Assembly: GCA_964548225.1 (NCBI GenBank)
Contig: CAZJQP010000003.1
Location: 107,065-171,064 of the forward strand
DNA from: CALMEH01 sp964548225
GTDB lineage: Bacteria > Acidobacteriota > Blastocatellia > Pyrinomonadales > Pyrinomonadaceae
Direction: 5' to 3'
DNA length: 64,000 nucleotides
The position numbers and the translations under genes are program-made. Below are positions 16,255 through 24,666 of this stretch, in pieces (position 1 is the stretch's first letter; each line of letters opens with the position of its first letter). The notes under the pieces were generated by a model. It saw nothing but the letters and a program-made list of their open reading frames with translations. It did no database searches and was not told where the DNA came from.

Positions 16255-17727
16255 ATGAAAGAAAATAGACGAAACTTTATAAAAAAATCAACTTGCGCTT
16301 TAGGAATGACAGCACTTGCAACGCAAATGCGCCATTTCGGAATGATGAGCGCGTTTGCCCAAAATTCTTTGGACAATTCCGCTGTGCCTTCGGATTACAG
16401 AGCCTTGGTTTGCATCTTTCTTTCGGGTGGGAATGACGCTAACAATATGATAATTCCGAATCATAACGACGCAAATGTCAGCAATTATCAGGCTTACAGC
16501 GACGGTCGCACCGGACAAGGTTTGGCACTTGCTCAAAACACACTTTTACCGATTAACGTGCCGCGCATAGGTAATTTAACTTATGGTTTACATCCTTCTT
16601 TCGGCACGGTTACCGGTGGCATCAATGCCGGTTTGCATCCGCTTTGGGCAGCCGGAAAAATGGCAGCTATTACAAACATCGGAACTTTGGTTGAACCGAC
16701 AACTCGGTTGACTTATCAAAACGGGACTGCCCGAAGACCGTATAATCTTTTTTCCCATAACGACCAAGTAAATCAACATCAAACAGCGCGTTCGGATATG
16801 GCTGTGCTAAACGGTTGGGGCGGACGAATTTCCGATAAAATGACAGTTTCGGCAAATCCGGCGCGACTTGTTCCAACTATTAGTTCGCTTGCCGGTGCGA
16901 CACTTTTCACCATCGGACAAAACACGCAACCTGCATCTTTTGCACCTGCGCCAACGCCTTTGAGCAATGTTCTTGCACTTCTTGGCAGTGATGGTTCAAC
17001 CATTGGAAATGCGCGAATGGAAGCCCTTAATGCCTCACTGAATATTCCCGATAATTCCGATTTGATTGTTGCGGCAAATCAAATTAATCGTCAGGCAATA
17101 GAAATAAGTCAGGCACTCGGGAATAACGTGGAAACTACAGTTGCCTTCCCCAACACAACTCTTGGTAATCAATTGAAACAAATTGCTCGAATTATTAAGA
17201 GCCGGGTTGTGTTAAATGTAAATCGGCAAGTGTTTTTCTGCACTTTGGGCGGCTGGGATACACATGCCGGACAGTTAATTAACCAAGGTAATTTGCTTGC
17301 ACAGGTAAGCCAAGCAATGCGTGCCTTTTATGAAGAAATGATTGTTCAAAATTTGAGTGATAAGGTTACTCAATTTACGCTTTCTGATTTCAATCGCACA
17401 TTCAACCCCGGTGGTTCCGGGGCGAATGTCGGCAGCGACCACGCTTGGGCAAGCCACGCTTTTGTCGTCGGTGGTTCTGTTATCGGTGGAGATTTCTACG
17501 GCGGCAATACTTCAAACGGCACACCGTTTCCGTCGCTCGTTCGCAATGGTCCCGACGATGCCGACAGTGGCACAAATCCCCGTGGACGTTGGATTCCGAC
17601 GACATCCGTTGACCAATATGCACACACATTAGCGTCTTGGTTTGGTTTAGAATCTACTGATAGGAATTATGTTTTCCCGAATTTAGGGAATTTCCAAACC
17701 GACAATTTAGGTTTTATGCTGCCGTAA
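16255..17727 (+). CDS. Secreted DUF1501 domain protein (Tat-type signal)
   Basis: 490 residues from ATG 16255. A GTG at 16192 would extend the frame through a hairpin and is rejected. The N terminus KENRRNFIKKSTCALGMTAL has a twin-arginine-type motif (RRNFIKK) and a hydrophobic core ending about FAQ. The body carries DUF1501 features: LVCIFLSGGNDANNMIIP, YGLHPSFG, LFSHNDQVNQHQTA, TLGGWDTHAGQ and GSDHAWASHAFVVGG. The domain belongs to the alkaline-phosphatase-like superfamily; activity unknown. Linked to the preceding DUF1800 gene by 75 bp and probably co-transcribed. Confidence 0.88.
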   Translation: MKENRRNFIKKSTCALGMTALATQMRHFGMMSAFAQNSLDNSAVPSDYRALVCIFLSGGNDANNMIIPNHNDANVSNYQAYSDGRTGQGLALAQNTLLPINVPRIGNLTYGLHPSFGTVTGGINAGLHPLWAAGKMAAITNIGTLVEPTTRLTYQNGTARRPYNLFSHNDQVNQHQTARSDMAVLNGWGGRISDKMTVSANPARLVPTISSLAGATLFTIGQNTQPASFAPAPTPLSNVLALLGSDGSTIGNARMEALNASLNIPDNSDLIVAANQINRQAIEISQALGNNVETTVAFPNTTLGNQLKQIARIIKSRVVLNVNRQVFFCTLGGWDTHAGQLINQGNLLAQVSQAMRAFYEEMIVQNLSDKVTQFTLSDFNRTFNPGGSGANVGSDHAWASHAFVVGGSVIGGDFYGGNTSNGTPFPSLVRNGPDDADSGTNPRGRWIPTTSVDQYAHTLASWFGLESTDRNYVFPNLGNFQTDNLGFMLP

Positions 17728-17752
17728 GAGAAATTGTAGTTGTTACTTTTTC

Positions 17753-17811
17753 AAAATGAACAGGATAGACACAAATACTTTTTAATCATTTGTGTCTATC
17801 CTGTTCATTTT
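17753..17811. terminator. 24-bp perfect inverted repeat, probable bidirectional terminator
   Basis: Arms 17753-17776 and 17788-17811 are perfect reverse complements (core GAACAGGATAGACACAAAT / ATTTGTGTCTATCCTGTTC), separated by an 11-nt loop. Arms begin with AAAA and end with TTTT(T), so RNA from either strand ends in U's. It lies between the convergent DUF1501 and ribD genes. Confidence 0.75.
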
Positions 17812-17828
17812 TAGATATTTTGGTTAAT

Positions 17829-18926
17829 TTATTGCGGATAGCCAATTATTTCAACATCTGTGCCGTGTTTGATAATTTCAACATCTTCTAATTTTAAAGC
17901 ATCTATCAATGAACTTACTCCATTTCCGCCAATGGCAAGCGGTGCGGAATTGCCGCCAATTATAATTGGTGCAAAAATAAAACAGATTTTATCAACCAAT
18001 TTTGCATCACAAAACGCACCTGCAATTTGAGTTCCGCCTTCGACAAGAACACTTTGAAGTTCGCGGCGTTTCAGTTCTTCCAAAACCGCAGTTAAATTTC
18101 TTGAATCAATTCTCTCAACATCAACCCCTAAATCTATTAATTTATTGATTTTTGTTGTGTCCGATGAATTTGAAAAAACCAATGTCGGAGTAATTTCAGA
18201 TGTTTTTACAAGGTTTGAATCAAGAGGAATTTGCAACCGATTGTCCAAAACAACACGCACTAATTTGCGCCGACGCAATTTTCCGCTTCTGTCCGTTAGC
18301 GACGGATTATCAACAAACGCCGTGTTTCCGCCAACCAAAATCGCATCGTGTTCGTGCCTCAGATTTTGCACACGAATAGCAGATTCTTTTCCCGAAAGCG
18401 TTGTCGAAACCGATTTTTTTAACGATATTCGTCCGTCCAGAGACATTGCCAATTTTAAATGCACAAACGGACGTTTTTTCTGATGCCAAACGCAAAATTT
18501 TTCGTTTAATTTCGCCGCTTCTATCGCTAAAATTCCGGTTACAACTTCGATCCCATTTTCTCTTAAAACCGCAAAACCTTTTCCCGACACAAGCGGATTC
18601 GGGTCTTCTATCGGACACACAACTCTTTTAATTCCGGCATTTATCAAGGCATCAGTGCAAGGTTTCGTGCGCCCGTGATAGGAATGTGGTTCGAGCGAAA
18701 CATAAGCCGTCGCGCCTCGAGCGCGTTCACCCGCTTGCTCTAAAGCTAAAATCTCCGCATGAGTAATATTTTCATAAATATAACTTCCTTCCCCAATCAT
18801 TTCGTTATCAGACGCGATAACACATCCGACCAATGGACTCGGAGAAACCTGTCCAACACCGCAAGACGCGAGTTCGAGCGACCGTCGCGTCATTTTTATA
18901 TCAAATTCTGAAAAGTCTTGTGCCAA
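17829..18926 (-). CDS. ribD: Bifunctional riboflavin biosynthesis deaminase/reductase
   Basis: 365 residues, two domains: a cytidine-deaminase-like N half (1-145) and a dihydrofolate-reductase-like C half (about 150-365). It catalyses deamination and then reduction of the pyrimidine intermediate from GTP. HAE (56-58) supplies zinc ligand and proton shuttle, and GRTKPC gives Cys90. The usual LEPCSHHGRTPPC reads LEPHSYHGRTKPC, so the middle zinc ligand is His81 instead of Cys. The reductase part shows FVHLKLAMSLDGRIS and SVLVEGGTQIAGAF. It lies last in an ftsY-lipoprotein-ribD run, 3 bp after the lipoprotein gene. No other rib gene is in the window. Confidence 0.93.
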   Translation of the reverse strand: MAQDFSEFDIKMTRRSLELASCGVGQVSPSPLVGCVIASDNEMIGEGSYIYENITHAEILALEQAGERARGATAYVSLEPHSYHGRTKPCTDALINAGIKRVVCPIEDPNPLVSGKGFAVLRENGIEVVTGILAIEAAKLNEKFCVWHQKKRPFVHLKLAMSLDGRISLKKSVSTTLSGKESAIRVQNLRHEHDAILVGGNTAFVDNPSLTDRSGKLRRRKLVRVVLDNRLQIPLDSNLVKTSEITPTLVFSNSSDTTKINKLIDLGVDVERIDSRNLTAVLEELKRRELQSVLVEGGTQIAGAFCDAKLVDKICFIFAPIIIGGNSAPLAIGGNGVSSLIDALKLEDVEIIKHGTDVEIIGYPQ

Positions 18927-18929
18927 TTC

Positions 18930-19343
18930 TTATTTTTTATTTTTCAATGCCGATTCGTAATCCGCACGTTTCCAAATCACAATATTTCCTTCGCCAAGCG
19001 ATTCTTTAATTACATCAGATTGCTTCATTTCGAGAACGTAATCAACGCCGTCAACATAAAAAAAACTCGGTGCAATATCACCCGTCCCGCTCGACCAAGA
19101 AACCGTCTGTTTTTTATCACCTTTGGTAACTTGGAAATCATAAAAAACCATCTTTGTCGCCGAATCCAGTAAGGGAAATCCCTTTTCGTGAGTTCCGCTG
19201 AATTTGACCGTAAAATCGGGATATTTGATTTCCTTTCCGTTAGAATAATTTACTTTTTCGCCGTAATTTTGCACATTATTTCCACCTGACAAGCCACAAG
19301 CAGTTAAGCAAAATGTTATTAATAAAATCCAAAGTTTCTTCAT
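18930..19343 (-). CDS. Small lipoprotein of unknown function
   Basis: 137 residues with a signal peptide ending in LTACG (Cys16 is the probable lipidation site). The mature part is beta-rich: YPDFTVKFSGTH, KMVFYDFQVTKGDKKQTVSWSSGTG, DYVLEMKQSDV, ending in a Lys tail. No family recognised. It sits tightly between ftsY (8 bp) and ribD (3 bp), so it is certainly co-transcribed, but the association has no obvious functional meaning. Confidence 0.75.
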   Translation of the reverse strand: MKKLWILLITFCLTACGLSGGNNVQNYGEKVNYSNGKEIKYPDFTVKFSGTHEKGFPLLDSATKMVFYDFQVTKGDKKQTVSWSSGTGDIAPSFFYVDGVDYVLEMKQSDVIKESLGEGNIVIWKRADYESALKNKK

Positions 19344-19351
19344 TTTGTTAT

Positions 19352-20389
19352 TTAATTAAACAAACCGTTCACATAATTCTCCGCATCGAACACCATTAAA
19401 TCGCGCACTTGTTCGCCGATGCCGACGTAGCGAATCGGCAGATTTAATTCTTTTGCAATAGCAACAGCGATTCCGCCTTTTGCCGTGCCGTCAAGTTTGG
19501 TTAAAACAATTCCGGTAACATCTGCGGTTTTCATAAATTGGCGGGCTTGTTCGAGTCCGTTTTGTCCGGTTACGGCATCAATTACCAAAAGCGTTTCGTG
19601 CGGTGCGCCTTCAACTTCTCTGCCGGCGATACGTTTCATTTTTTCGAGTTCCGCCATCAAGTTTGATTTGTTGTGAAGCCGTCCGGCGGTGTCAACAATG
19701 AGAACATCCGCGTTTCGCGCTTGTGCGGCTTTGAGTGAATCGAACAAAACAGCCGCCGGATCAGTTCCTTGTTTTTGTTGAATTATTTGCACCCCAGCGC
19801 GTTCTGCCCAAATTTCCAGTTGATCGCTTGCGGCGGCGCGGAAAGTGTCAGCAGCGCAGATTAAAACGCCGTTACCTTCGTCTTTTATCCGTTGAGCGAG
19901 TTTGCCGATAGTTGTCGTTTTGCCAACACCATTCACACCGACGACCATTAAAACGTAAGGCTTGATGTCTAAATCGTATTTCGTTTCATCCGCCACGCCG
20001 CGCTCGGTTGAATGATGGAGAATGTCTAAAAGTTCCGCTTTCATAATGCGTTTGAGAGCGTCTAAATCGTTTATTTCTTGACGCGAAACTCCTTTTCGGA
20101 CTGCTTCGAGAATTTGCATCGTGGTTGCAACACCGATGTCGGTTGAAATAAGCATTTCTTCGAGTTCGTCTAAAAATTGCTCATCAATCTGTTTGCGACC
20201 TTCAAAAATCGTATCAAGTTTGTTGTTTATCGAATCGCGTGTTTTCTCGACCGCGTTATAAAACCGCACGCCGATTGCTTTTTCCGCTTCTTCTTCCTGT
20301 TTTTTCAGCTCTTCGATTGATTTATCGAGACCTAAAACCGAGGTTGAAAATTTGTCTTCGTCTTTCTTTCTTCGCCAAAAAAATCCCAT
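19352..20389 (-). CDS. ftsY: Signal recognition particle receptor FtsY
   Basis: 345-residue SRP-type GTPase that docks SRP-ribosome complexes at the inner membrane. After a short basic/acidic N-terminal region comes the NG domain: GVNGVGKTTTIGKLAQR (P-loop), DTFRAAASDQLEIWAERAG, DTAGRLHNKSNLMAELEKM, TKLDGTAKGG and the closing IGEQVRDLMVFDAENYV. It lacks the long acidic A domain of E. coli FtsY, as in many bacteria. It is the first gene of an operon with the lipoprotein and ribD, divergent from the gene at 20591. Confidence 0.96.
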   Translation of the reverse strand: MGFFWRRKKDEDKFSTSVLGLDKSIEELKKQEEEAEKAIGVRFYNAVEKTRDSINNKLDTIFEGRKQIDEQFLDELEEMLISTDIGVATTMQILEAVRKGVSRQEINDLDALKRIMKAELLDILHHSTERGVADETKYDLDIKPYVLMVVGVNGVGKTTTIGKLAQRIKDEGNGVLICAADTFRAAASDQLEIWAERAGVQIIQQKQGTDPAAVLFDSLKAAQARNADVLIVDTAGRLHNKSNLMAELEKMKRIAGREVEGAPHETLLVIDAVTGQNGLEQARQFMKTADVTGIVLTKLDGTAKGGIAVAIAKELNLPIRYVGIGEQVRDLMVFDAENYVNGLFN

Positions 20390-20590
20390 ATTTCCTTCAC
20401 ATTTCAGATTTTACATTTCAGATTTGGAATTTATCCGCTCGAAACTTAAATCACTTAATTATTGCTTTCTTTATAAAATAACTTATCAATTCAAACTTGT
20501 AATTATAAAAAAGAATTGTAGAAAACAAAACAAGCAAATGTTATTTCGGTGTTTTGGACAAAATGCTTAGAGAAATTTACACTTGAAAAT

Positions 20591-20935
20591 ATGAAAATAG
20601 AATTAACAAAACTCGCCCACGCACGTTCAGGCGACAAAGGCGACACGGCAAACGTCGGCGTAATTGCCCTTAAAGACGATATTTACCCGATTCTCGTGCG
20701 CGAAGTTACTGAAGAAAAAGTAAAAGAACATTTCGGCGAAATGGTCAAAGGCAAGGTTGAACGCTTTGAATTGCCGAATTTGAAGGCGTTAAACTTTTTG
20801 CTTCACGAGAGTTTAGGCGGTGGCGGAACGCTTTCTTTAATGACGGACGCACAAGGTAAAACTTTTTCGACCGCGCTTTTGCGGATGAAAATTAATTTGT
20901 CTGATGAAGAAATCAAGGAGTTGAGAGTCTCCTGA
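20591..20935 (+). CDS. AtuA-like ferredoxin-fold domain protein
   Basis: 114 residues from ATG 20591 (the frame is open to 20549, but MKIELTKLAHARSGDKGDTAN is the expected N terminus). The motif ARSGDKGDTANVGVIA and the C-terminal LGGGGTLSLMTDAQGKTFSTALLRM match the small C-terminal domain of AtuA-type proteins, here free-standing. In acyclic-terpene and related acyl-CoA pathways this domain accompanies AtuA; its own activity is unknown. The gene ends 3 bp from the convergent lipoprotein gene. Confidence 0.75.
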   Translation: MKIELTKLAHARSGDKGDTANVGVIALKDDIYPILVREVTEEKVKEHFGEMVKGKVERFELPNLKALNFLLHESLGGGGTLSLMTDAQGKTFSTALLRMKINLSDEEIKELRVS

Positions 20936-20938
20936 AAA

Positions 20939-21910
20939 TCACTTGCCGAGTGCGTAGATTTTTATCACATCGCTGAAGAAAATTTTGTCTTTGCCAACTG
21001 TAAAACTTGCCAAATAACCGCTGTCGAGTTTTGTAACTTCACCGCCGGTTTTGGACACTTTGCTGATTGAAGTTTCAAACGAACTTTCGTTACGGACAAA
21101 ATAAATATGCGTTTCATCATCATAGAAATTGTTTGCGTGATTGATGCTCGGCGCGATTTTTACAGCTTCGCCGCCTGATTTTACAATTCTAAAAAGCGCG
21201 TTTCTACCATCGCCTTGTGTGAAATATAAATTGTCTTTGTCGGCAATTAATCCGGAGATATTTTGCTTTTCAGCAGGAGAATATATTTTTGTTTTTTCGC
21301 CGCCCGCTTTCGGCAATTTATAAATTCCATCCGATTGCGCCCAATACAAAAAATCTTTATCAACCGCCACGCCCGAAGTAATTATCGGCTCGGTTATCGG
21401 TTTTGCGTCGCCACCTGTTTTGTCGCACGAATAAATCGGAGTCGGCGGAGCGTTTTCGCCGCCGAAATTGTGCCAGTAAATTTTTGTTTCATCAAACGCC
21501 CATTCTGTCGGTGTTCCAACAGTAATCGGCTCACTTTCGCCACCCGCCTTCGGTGTTCTCCAAATTGCTCCGCTTGACCAATAGACGTATTTTTCGTCCG
21601 CGTGTAAAACAAAAGTGTCTGGCAAAACGACTGTTTTTTCGTCTTTTTTGAAACCTTTAAATAGCTGAATCGGCTGACCACCAGCAAGCGGCATTTTCCA
21701 AACGCCGCTCGTGCCTTCATTCAAACTCGCAATCGTTCCACCGGTTACGAAATAGATAAATTCACTATCCGTGGTCAATGCTTGTGGGTGGTCAATTCGG
21801 TCGGTTAGCGCGACTGCTTTTTGCCATTCCGGAGCTTTTTGTGTTTGTGAACAGCCTAAAATTATCGCTAACAAACTCATAAATGGTAGAATTAAGTTTA
21901 GTTTTTTCAT
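20939..21910 (-). CDS. Lipoprotein with beta-propeller repeats
   Basis: 323 residues; signal peptide ending LAIILGC (Cys20). The mature protein consists of repeated units of about 45 residues with the pattern 'xxYFVxxG.I.K.PKAGGE...' (FIYFVTGGTIASL, YVYWSSGAIWRTPKAGGES, FLYWAQSDGIYKLPKAGGEK, NLYFTQGDGRNALFRIVKSGGE). This is a probable six- or seven-bladed DUF5050-like propeller anchored to a membrane. Its start overlaps the stop of the upstream gene by one base (TAATG), so translation is coupled. Function unknown. Confidence 0.72.
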   Translation of the reverse strand: MKKLNLILPFMSLLAIILGCSQTQKAPEWQKAVALTDRIDHPQALTTDSEFIYFVTGGTIASLNEGTSGVWKMPLAGGQPIQLFKGFKKDEKTVVLPDTFVLHADEKYVYWSSGAIWRTPKAGGESEPITVGTPTEWAFDETKIYWHNFGGENAPPTPIYSCDKTGGDAKPITEPIITSGVAVDKDFLYWAQSDGIYKLPKAGGEKTKIYSPAEKQNISGLIADKDNLYFTQGDGRNALFRIVKSGGEAVKIAPSINHANNFYDDETHIYFVRNESSFETSISKVSKTGGEVTKLDSGYLASFTVGKDKIFFSDVIKIYALGK

Positions 21911-22290
21911 TATTTAGCAGGATAATCGCCAATCAAATATAAAATCAATCCGACGACAAACGGAAATATATTCAAAATCAACCCAATAACGCCGAACAGA
22001 CGATTTTTCGTGCTTTGAATCGTGCCTATTGCACCGAGAATCAAACCGATCAGATGACCAATAAACGGCACAACAACCAACAAAAATATCAAAAAAATAA
22101 TCGCCAATCCCAATTCGCCAAGTCCCGAAGTTCCGTCGGATTTGCTGAAAATATTATCTAAAATTTTCCAAAATCTTTCCGAATAAAACACGCATAAAAT
22201 CACCACACCGAAATAAAACCAAACGCCGAGAGCAATCAAACACGATGCAACGCCGGATTTTGAATGTTTTTTAATGATTGTTGGATTCAT
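21910..22290 (-). CDS. Small membrane protein, DUF4190-like
   Basis: 126 residues with three hydrophobic segments (about 18-38, 58-78, 100-120) separated by short polar stretches; GHLIGLILGAIGTIQSTKNRLFGVIGLILNIF resembles DUF4190-type small integral membrane proteins. It overlaps the upstream 88-residue gene by 20 bp and the downstream lipoprotein start by 1 bp. Probably inner membrane; role unknown. Confidence 0.65.
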   Translation of the reverse strand: MNPTIIKKHSKSGVASCLIALGVWFYFGVVILCVFYSERFWKILDNIFSKSDGTSGLGELGLAIIFLIFLLVVVPFIGHLIGLILGAIGTIQSTKNRLFGVIGLILNIFPFVVGLILYLIGDYPAK

Positions 22291-22537
22291 CTTTATTTTC
22301 TAAAAAATATTGCTTAATTATCCAATCTTCCGCATCTTCATTAGACATTTCGCCGATTGATGCAATATACCCCGTATAATAATCAGGATCGTCTTTGCGA
22401 AAAACGTGAAAACCTTCTCCCTGAAAAGGCACCGCAACAATCGGGGATTTTTCTAATATTTCTCGCCTTTCAGCAAGTGAAAGTCTTTTGATTTTGCATT
22501 CAATCCGATAATTTTCTAAAAAATTTTTAAGCCACAT
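22271..22537 (-). CDS. Hypothetical protein (88 aa)
   Basis: No family recognised. Soluble and charged: LKNFLENYRIECKIKRLSLAERREILEKSP, then VAVPFQGEGFHVFRKDDPDYYTGY, with Asp/Glu-rich end EDAEDWIIKQYFLENKDES. Its 3' end overlaps the next gene by 20 bp, implying coupled translation with the membrane protein and the propeller lipoprotein. The overlap and composition favour a real gene. Confidence 0.55.
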   Translation of the reverse strand: MWLKNFLENYRIECKIKRLSLAERREILEKSPIVAVPFQGEGFHVFRKDDPDYYTGYIASIGEMSNEDAEDWIIKQYFLENKDESNNH

Positions 22538-22606
22538 TCAAAATCAATTTGTGTTTCAGTAAGTTTTTTTTTCAATAAGAATCACAAAAAACACAAAGAA
22601 ATCATT

Positions 22607-23437
22607 TTATTTTTTCACCGCTTTCTCCGTGCCGAGTTGAGTTGAACCGGGAACACCCCATTTTCCTTCGAGCGTGTTGCCTTTGATTTCATAAATCACG
22701 AAACCACATTGCTTTGCGCCCGAACCGGCGGCTAAATAATCGCCCATTTTCACGCCTGTTCCGATATATTTTGTGCCGACATCCCAAGCAAATTGATATG
22801 TGTCATTCGCGCCTTTTGTTACAACTAATTTACCTTTGTAATCTGTGCCGTCAGGATTCGTGCCGCTAACATCAAACGACCCGACACTTCCAGACAATTC
22901 GCCGATTGCCGTAGCTTTTTCCGTGCCGCTCGAATTTACGCCCCATTCGCCCCATTTTCCGGTTAAACTGTTATCTGAATTGATTTTATAAATTACCGCG
23001 CCGCAACCTTTTCCGTTTTCTCCGGTTGTGTAAGCAACAGCCAAAGTGTTTCCGCTCTGAACGGCAACTCCGTCGTAACTTTCCGAATCAATTGTCCAAC
23101 TCATCTGATAAACCGCGTCGCGGTTTGTAACAACCACTTCGCCTTGATAAGATTTGCCGTCCATCCCTGCCCCGTTGACCGTATATGTTCCCGCCAAATC
23201 GCTTTTTGTCGAACTCGACGAAGAACTCGTTGAAGAACTGTTCGAATTTGATTTGTTCGTATCCGAATTTGCTTCGGGTGATTTTGTAGCGTTTGTATTT
23301 GCGTTCGTGTTCGCGTTTGAATTTGAACCCGAATTTGAATTAGCATTGCTTTCCGATTGCTTCGTGCCAACCGAGCAAGCTGTCATTACAAATGCCAAAA
23401 CTGCTAACAGCAAAATGTTAAATAATCTATTTTTCAT
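22607..23437 (-). CDS. Lipoprotein with two tandem beta repeats
   Basis: 276 residues; signal peptide ending VMTAC (Cys21). A Ser/Asn/Thr-rich linker follows (about 25-80; NANTNANTN, SNSSSTSSSSSSTKS). The mature part holds two repeats of about 90 residues: GTYTVNGAGMDGKSYQGEVVV...GCGAVIYKI...LTGKWGEWG and GSFDVSGTNPDGTDYKGKLVV...QCGFVIYEI...LEGKWGVPG, each with one Cys in the same place. This suggests an internal duplication of an exported beta domain. Function unknown. Confidence 0.72.
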   Translation of the reverse strand: MKNRLFNILLLAVLAFVMTACSVGTKQSESNANSNSGSNSNANTNANTNATKSPEANSDTNKSNSNSSSTSSSSSSTKSDLAGTYTVNGAGMDGKSYQGEVVVTNRDAVYQMSWTIDSESYDGVAVQSGNTLAVAYTTGENGKGCGAVIYKINSDNSLTGKWGEWGVNSSGTEKATAIGELSGSVGSFDVSGTNPDGTDYKGKLVVTKGANDTYQFAWDVGTKYIGTGVKMGDYLAAGSGAKQCGFVIYEIKGNTLEGKWGVPGSTQLGTEKAVKK

Positions 23438-23455
23438 AATTTTTTCCGGTATCTT

Positions 23456-24250
23456 CTAATTTAAGTTTGGAACTGTTAATTTATCTTTTCCATCTGCACC
23501 TTTTTCCCAAACGAATTTTCTTTGCGCTTCGGGCGGCGGTTGCATATTATTGTTCGGTTCTTTGTAATCCGTAAGCCACGGATATTTCGTAAAACTCGCT
23601 CGTTTTAATTCAACTTTTCCGGTTTCAGTATCAATTATTTTCACCGATAAATATTCTTCGCTACCCTCTTTTTTTGAAAGTTTGTCAGGCAAAGCAACAA
23701 CAGTTTTCATATCGGGCGAAATTCCGATGACGTAAATTATCGGTGCGGATGCGCTCGGATCATCGGCAAATGGCATTCCTTTGACTTCAATTTTTTCGCC
23801 GGTTTCGACATTCAGAAAAAATTTTCTGAATAAAAGCCAACGCCCTTCGTCGTTTGTCCAAACGCTTCCGACTCCTTCGTCCAATTTCTGCACTTCCGGC
23901 TCGTCGCCTTTCATTCGCAAGATATATGTTGTTCGATAATTTTCAATTGAATTTCCGAAACAGCGCAAAATTTCAACTTTCGGATTCGGACTCGTATCAC
24001 ACCAATTCATTTTGTCGGCAAATTTCGGCTCGTCTTTCGGCGACCATGTTTTGCCGTCAACATAAAAACTATATTTCACATCACGAAATATAGGAATCTC
24101 GCCAATACTAAAAGCTACGCCGTTTTTGACGAATTTCAATCTGCCACGTTCGACCTTACCATCATTATCGTCTTTATTTCCGCCGCAACCGACAACGAGA
24201 AATACGCCAATGAAAGTTAAAATCAAGAAATTTTGTAAATTTCGTTTCAT
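23456..24250 (-). CDS. Lipoprotein, function unknown
   Basis: 264 residues; signal ends FLVVGCGG (Cys22). The mature sequence has VERGRLKFVKNGVAFSIGEIP, YSFYVDGKTWSPKDEP, EGRWLLFRKFFLNVETGEKIEVKG, and a Pro-rich stretch NMQPPPEAQ near the C terminus. A propeller-like or beta-rich fold is likely. It lies 18 bp upstream of the tandem-repeat lipoprotein gene, probably in the same transcript. Confidence 0.65.
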   Translation of the reverse strand: MKRNLQNFLILTFIGVFLVVGCGGNKDDNDGKVERGRLKFVKNGVAFSIGEIPIFRDVKYSFYVDGKTWSPKDEPKFADKMNWCDTSPNPKVEILRCFGNSIENYRTTYILRMKGDEPEVQKLDEGVGSVWTNDEGRWLLFRKFFLNVETGEKIEVKGMPFADDPSASAPIIYVIGISPDMKTVVALPDKLSKKEGSEEYLSVKIIDTETGKVELKRASFTKYPWLTDYKEPNNNMQPPPEAQRKFVWEKGADGKDKLTVPNLN

Positions 24251-24525
24251 TTAAAAAAGATCTCATTCACCAAATCCAATCGCCCGTAATTGTAGTAAAT
24301 TTGATTGAGTTTCTTATTTAACAACCCTACAAAAATATCTAATTTCAAGCGAAAAATAGAAATTTTTGATTGTTTTGTATCCATTTGACATATTTTTTTG
24401 AATATTTTGTGCGTCATAATAAGACAAATTAAATTTTGGTTTATATTTTCCTTGCATTTTGTTTTAACAAATTCATTTTGTTGAAAATTTCAGCATAAAA
24501 AATAAAAACAAAATAGAGAAAAATT

Positions 24526-24558
24526 ATGGCTTTCAGAAAACTTTCCGAAAAATTTTAA
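24526..24558 (+). other. Possible 10-codon ORF immediately before a terminator
   Basis: ATG GCT TTC ... TAA encodes MAFRKLSEKF. Its stop codon (24556-24558) overlaps the first bases of a terminator stem. The only purine-rich stretch before the ATG (AGAGAAAAA) is a weak ribosome site. It may be the end of a small transcript rather than a translated peptide. There is no plus-strand gene downstream, so classic attenuation is unlikely. Confidence 0.3.
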
Positions 24559-24582
24559 GCACTTCAACCGAGGTGCTTTTTT
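24557..24582 (+). terminator. Rho-independent terminator
   Basis: AAGCACTT (24557-24564), loop CAACCG, AGGTGCTT (24571-24578) with one G-T pair, then T to 24582. It reads on the plus strand, where no annotated gene precedes it for several kilobases, implying an unannotated short plus-strand transcript. Confidence 0.7.
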
Positions 24583-24666
24583 GAAGAAATCGAAAAATTA
24601 ACGGAAATTTATGTTTGCGCGGTTGTTATTTAGTGCGGACATTTCGAACAAAATGCAGGTTGTCTT

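Larger units (their letters stand above)
24251..24666. other. 416-bp AT-rich intergenic region
   Basis: Separates the lipoprotein gene at 23456-24250 from the gene ending at 24667, both minus. It contains a TTGACA (24385-24390) without a -10 at usual distance, long A/T tracts, and a plus-strand mini-ORF with terminator hairpin (24526-24582, listed separately). No larger gene is seen on either strand. Confidence 0.5.
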
